Source: Erysipelotrichaceae bacterium (GTDB lineage Bacteria > Bacillota_I > Bacilli_A > Erysipelotrichales > Erysipelotrichaceae). From it: a stretch of 7,231 nt of DNA. The stretch's first letter is position 1. Every line of letters starts with the position of its first letter. A program made the translations under genes and the position numbers. Below, piece after piece: positions 5,240-7,231 of the stretch. The notes beneath the pieces were generated by a model. That model saw only the letters and a list, made by a program, of their open reading frames with translations. It ran no database searches and was not told the origin of the DNA. The stretch covers positions 1 through 7,231 of the forward strand of contig JAILBD010000274.1 in assembly GCA_024681275.1 (NCBI GenBank), read 5' to 3'.

Positions 5240-7168
5240 ATGCATGAGAAGTATCCCAGACTGTTTGAGCCTCTGAAGGTCAATCATGTCGTTCTCAAAA
5301 ACAGGATCATCTCAGCTCCCTTGGGTTCCAACACCGATAAATCGTTAAGCGGGATCGGAATGATCATCCGGGGCACTTCCGGATCCGTCGACGATCCCCG
5401 TATGAGGCTGTCTCCCGGTCCCTACTGTTTTGCGGATCTGTTCACGGCTGCCAAGGTCAGAGAACAGGTGTCCGTCATGCGTCAGGCCGGTGCGAAGGCG
5501 GAGTTTGAACTCTGCCACTGCGGCCAGTTCGCGATGGTTGAAAAAGGTGACTATGCGATCGGCCCTGTTTCGTTCGTCAGGGAAGACGGGACGCAGGTCA
5601 GAGCGATGGACGAGGCGATGATGGAAGATATCGCAAACAAGTTTGCCAGATCAGCTCTGGATGCCAAGGAATACGGTTTTGATTCCGTGCTGCTGCATTT
5701 CGCCCATGGCTGGCTGCCTGCACAGTTCCTTTCTCCGTATTTCAACAAGCGGACAGACGGATATGGCGGTCCGCTGGAGAACAGGATCAGGTTTCCAAGG
5801 ATGATCGTCGATAAAGTGAGAGAAGCCGTCGGTCCTGACTATATGCTGGATATGCGCATCAGCGGTGATGAGCATCTGGATGGGGGCATGCCGATTGATG
5901 AGGTCATCGCTTTCCTTCAGACGATCGAAGACAAGATCGATATGGCCCATATTTCCTGCGGTGTCGAAGTCGATGTGAATACCAAGTCATACATGTCTTC
6001 AACGGCCTATCTTCCGCATCTGATCAATATCGAACTGTCCAGGAAAGTCAAGGATGCCCTTCATATCCCGGTCGCCGTCGTCGGTGGCATCATGACTCCT
6101 GAAGAGGCGGAAAGCGTTCTGGAGGGTGGCTATGCGGATGCGGTCGTCATCGGCAGGCAACTCATCGCTGATCCCTGGTGGGTCAAAAAGGCCTGGGAGT
6201 CAAGGAGTGAAGACATCACACCTTGCATCCGCTGCATGAACTGCTACAATCCGTATCAGTATCATACGAAGGAAGAGCTGAAGGCGCATACAGGACTCAA
6301 TACGGTCCCTTGCTGCTCAGTCAATCCGCGTTATCTGCATGAGGACAGGGTACCGAATAAACTTGAAAAAGCTGCAGTCAGAAAAAAGGTCGTCATCATC
6401 GGCGGCGGGCCGGCCGGAATGAAGGCAGCTCTGACAGCCGATGAAAGAGGTCATGAAGTTCATCTTTATGAGAAGGAAAGCGTGCTAGGTGGTCAGCTGC
6501 TTTGCGCTGAATACGATGAGATGAAACAGGACCTGAAGCGATACAAGGATCATCTGATCACCCAGATCAGGAAGTCCGCTGTCACAGTTCATCTGAATAC
6601 TGCCGCCACGCCGGAAATGTTTGAGAAGGACAAGCCTGACGCTCTGATCCTGGCTTTGGGAGCCGATCCGGTGATCCTGGATGTCAGGGGCAAAGAGGAT
6701 GAAAAGGTCCTTGATTGCATAGAAGCTTATAGGCAGATGGATCAGATCGGCCATGATGTCGTCATCATCGGCGGCGGTTCGATCGGCTGTGAACTGGGCC
6801 TGGAGCTGGCAAGGAAGGGAAGGAACGTTTCAGTCGTTGCCAGAAGGACCATTTTAAGGAATCTGAATGATATCATGAAAGCGTCACTGAAGCTGCAGAT
6901 GAAGCAATGTGAAGATCTTCATGTCTATACGTATACGAATGTCAAGGAGATCACAAAAGAAGGCGTGATCGTGTCCGACCGTGATGGCAAAGAAAGGCTG
7001 ATCAAAGCGGATACGGTCGTTATGGCAGTCGGAATGAAGTCCCGGATCGATGAGGCCAACAGTTTCTATGGCATCGTTCAGGATACCAATGTCATCGGCG
7101 ATGCCAACAGAGTCGGCACGGTCTGGACAGCCAGCGAAGACGGCTATTATATCGCGGCACACATGTAG
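5240..7168 (+). CDS. FadH/BaiCD-type NADH:flavin oxidoreductase (old yellow enzyme ene-reductase)
   Basis: This is an iron-sulfur flavoprotein expected to reduce an activated C=C bond with NAD(P)H. Relatives include 2,4-dienoyl-CoA reductase and the bile-acid enzymes BaiCD and BaiH. The 642-aa length fits the family. The N-terminal FMN TIM barrel (about 1-325) starts PRLFEPLKVNHVVLKNRI and carries the HxxHG active-site motif (His153, His156), QFLSPYFNKRTDGYGGPLENR (162-182), and the phosphate-binding PVAVVGGI and DAVVIGRQLIADP strands. A Cys cluster for a [4Fe-4S] centre follows (Cys329, 332, 335, 358/359). The FAD domain begins VVIIGGGPAG (384-393), and an inserted NAD(P)-binding Rossmann motif is VVIIGGGSIG (507-516). 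The C-terminus has the FAD-closing GDANRVGTVWTA. Two points are odd: Trp158 occupies the usual Tyr of HGYL, and the third-to-fourth Cys spacing is long (22 residues). The start at 5240 lies 1 nt after the membrane protein stop. The substrate is unknown; steroids, bile acids, phenylpropenoids, flavonoids and enoyl-CoAs are all possible for the family. Placement with a PTS suggests a glycoside-derived substrate, which is inference. Confidence 0.94.
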   Translation: MHEKYPRLFEPLKVNHVVLKNRIISAPLGSNTDKSLSGIGMIIRGTSGSVDDPRMRLSPGPYCFADLFTAAKVREQVSVMRQAGAKAEFELCHCGQFAMVEKGDYAIGPVSFVREDGTQVRAMDEAMMEDIANKFARSALDAKEYGFDSVLLHFAHGWLPAQFLSPYFNKRTDGYGGPLENRIRFPRMIVDKVREAVGPDYMLDMRISGDEHLDGGMPIDEVIAFLQTIEDKIDMAHISCGVEVDVNTKSYMSSTAYLPHLINIELSRKVKDALHIPVAVVGGIMTPEEAESVLEGGYADAVVIGRQLIADPWWVKKAWESRSEDITPCIRCMNCYNPYQYHTKEELKAHTGLNTVPCCSVNPRYLHEDRVPNKLEKAAVRKKVVIIGGGPAGMKAALTADERGHEVHLYEKESVLGGQLLCAEYDEMKQDLKRYKDHLITQIRKSAVTVHLNTAATPEMFEKDKPDALILALGADPVILDVRGKEDEKVLDCIEAYRQMDQIGHDVVIIGGGSIGCELGLELARKGRNVSVVARRTILRNLNDIMKASLKLQMKQCEDLHVYTYTNVKEITKEGVIVSDRDGKERLIKADTVVMAVGMKSRIDEANSFYGIVQDTNVIGDANRVGTVWTASEDGYYIAAHM

Positions 7169-7172
7169 GAGA
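7167..7172 (+). promoter_or_regulatory. Ribosome binding site of the second ene-reductase
   Basis: AGGAGA overlaps the TAG stop of the preceding reductase and lies 5 nt before the ATG at 7178. This confirms that the truncated downstream frame is a real gene in the same operon. Confidence 0.8.
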
Positions 7173-7177
7173 AAGAA

Positions 7178-7231
7178 ATGGAAAAGTATAAAAATCTGTT
7201 TACACCGATCAAGATCAACAATACGGTGCTG
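7178..7231 (+). CDS. Second old-yellow-enzyme family reductase, 5' end only
   Basis: Only 18 codons are present before the right edge, reading MEKYKNLFTPIKINNTVL. The Y-x-x-L-F-x-P-I-K-I-N-x-x-x-L pattern is the characteristic start of the OYE/NADH:flavin oxidoreductase barrel and matches the PRLFEPLKVNHVVL start of the gene just upstream. A ribosome binding site overlaps the previous stop, and the gap is only 9 nt. The rest of the protein, including whether it has the Fe-S and FAD/NAD domains, lies outside the window. Paired OYE genes also occur in bile-acid (BaiCD/BaiH) clusters, so two reductases with different regio- or stereospecificity are plausible. Confidence 0.75.
   Translation, partial: MEKYKNLFTPIKINNTVL

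Noticed and set aside
5240..7231. Bile-acid 7-dehydroxylation (bai) operon
   Set aside because: Paired OYE genes recall BaiCD/BaiH, but none of the other bai genes (CoA ligase, dehydratase, CoA transferase, bile-acid transporter) is visible, and a PTS is present instead.

Overview
The window looks like an accessory catabolic locus of a low-to-mid GC member of the Bacillota. The signs are strong AGGAGG-type ribosome binding sites, tightly packed genes, a PRD-domain regulator of the MtlR/LicR/Mga type, and a lactose/cellobiose-family phosphotransferase system (PTS). A gut Erysipelotrichia- or Clostridia-like host is plausible, but that is inference; no marker gene here fixes the taxon. I see no rRNA, tRNA, CRISPR array, transposase or phage gene.

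The layout is two divergent operons separated by about 105 bp (2898-3002). The minus-strand operon reads leftward: a 644-aa PRD/PTS-regulated transcription factor (963-2897), a 54-aa two-helix membrane protein (796-960), and an unrecognised protein of at least 268 aa that runs off the left edge (1-806). The last is easy to miss because its stop lies outside the window. These three genes are separated by 2 nt or overlap, which suggests coupled translation.

The plus-strand operon reads rightward. It encodes PTS EIIA (3003-3320), EIIB (3313-3624) and EIIC (3650-4939). After an 83-nt gap with a 13-bp hairpin come a 71-aa two-helix membrane protein (5023-5238), a 642-aa FadH/BaiCD-type old-yellow-enzyme (OYE) ene-reductase (5240-7168), and the first 18 codons of what appears to be a second OYE-family reductase (7178-7231).

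The likely common theme is a PTS that imports and phosphorylates a sugar or glycoside, with the regulator sensing PTS phosphorylation and controlling the divergent promoter region. That region holds three TTGTCA/TGACAA half-sites. Two tandem ene-reductases downstream would then reduce an activated C=C bond, perhaps on the aglycone or another product of the substrate. No phospho-glycosidase is visible in the window, so the substrate and the link between transport and reduction remain inference. The most unusual features are the PTS plus tandem ene-reductase arrangement, several departures from consensus at active sites (EIIA metal ligand, regulator EIIB cysteine, OYE tyrosine, Fe-S cysteine spacing), and the unknown edge protein with its small membrane partner.
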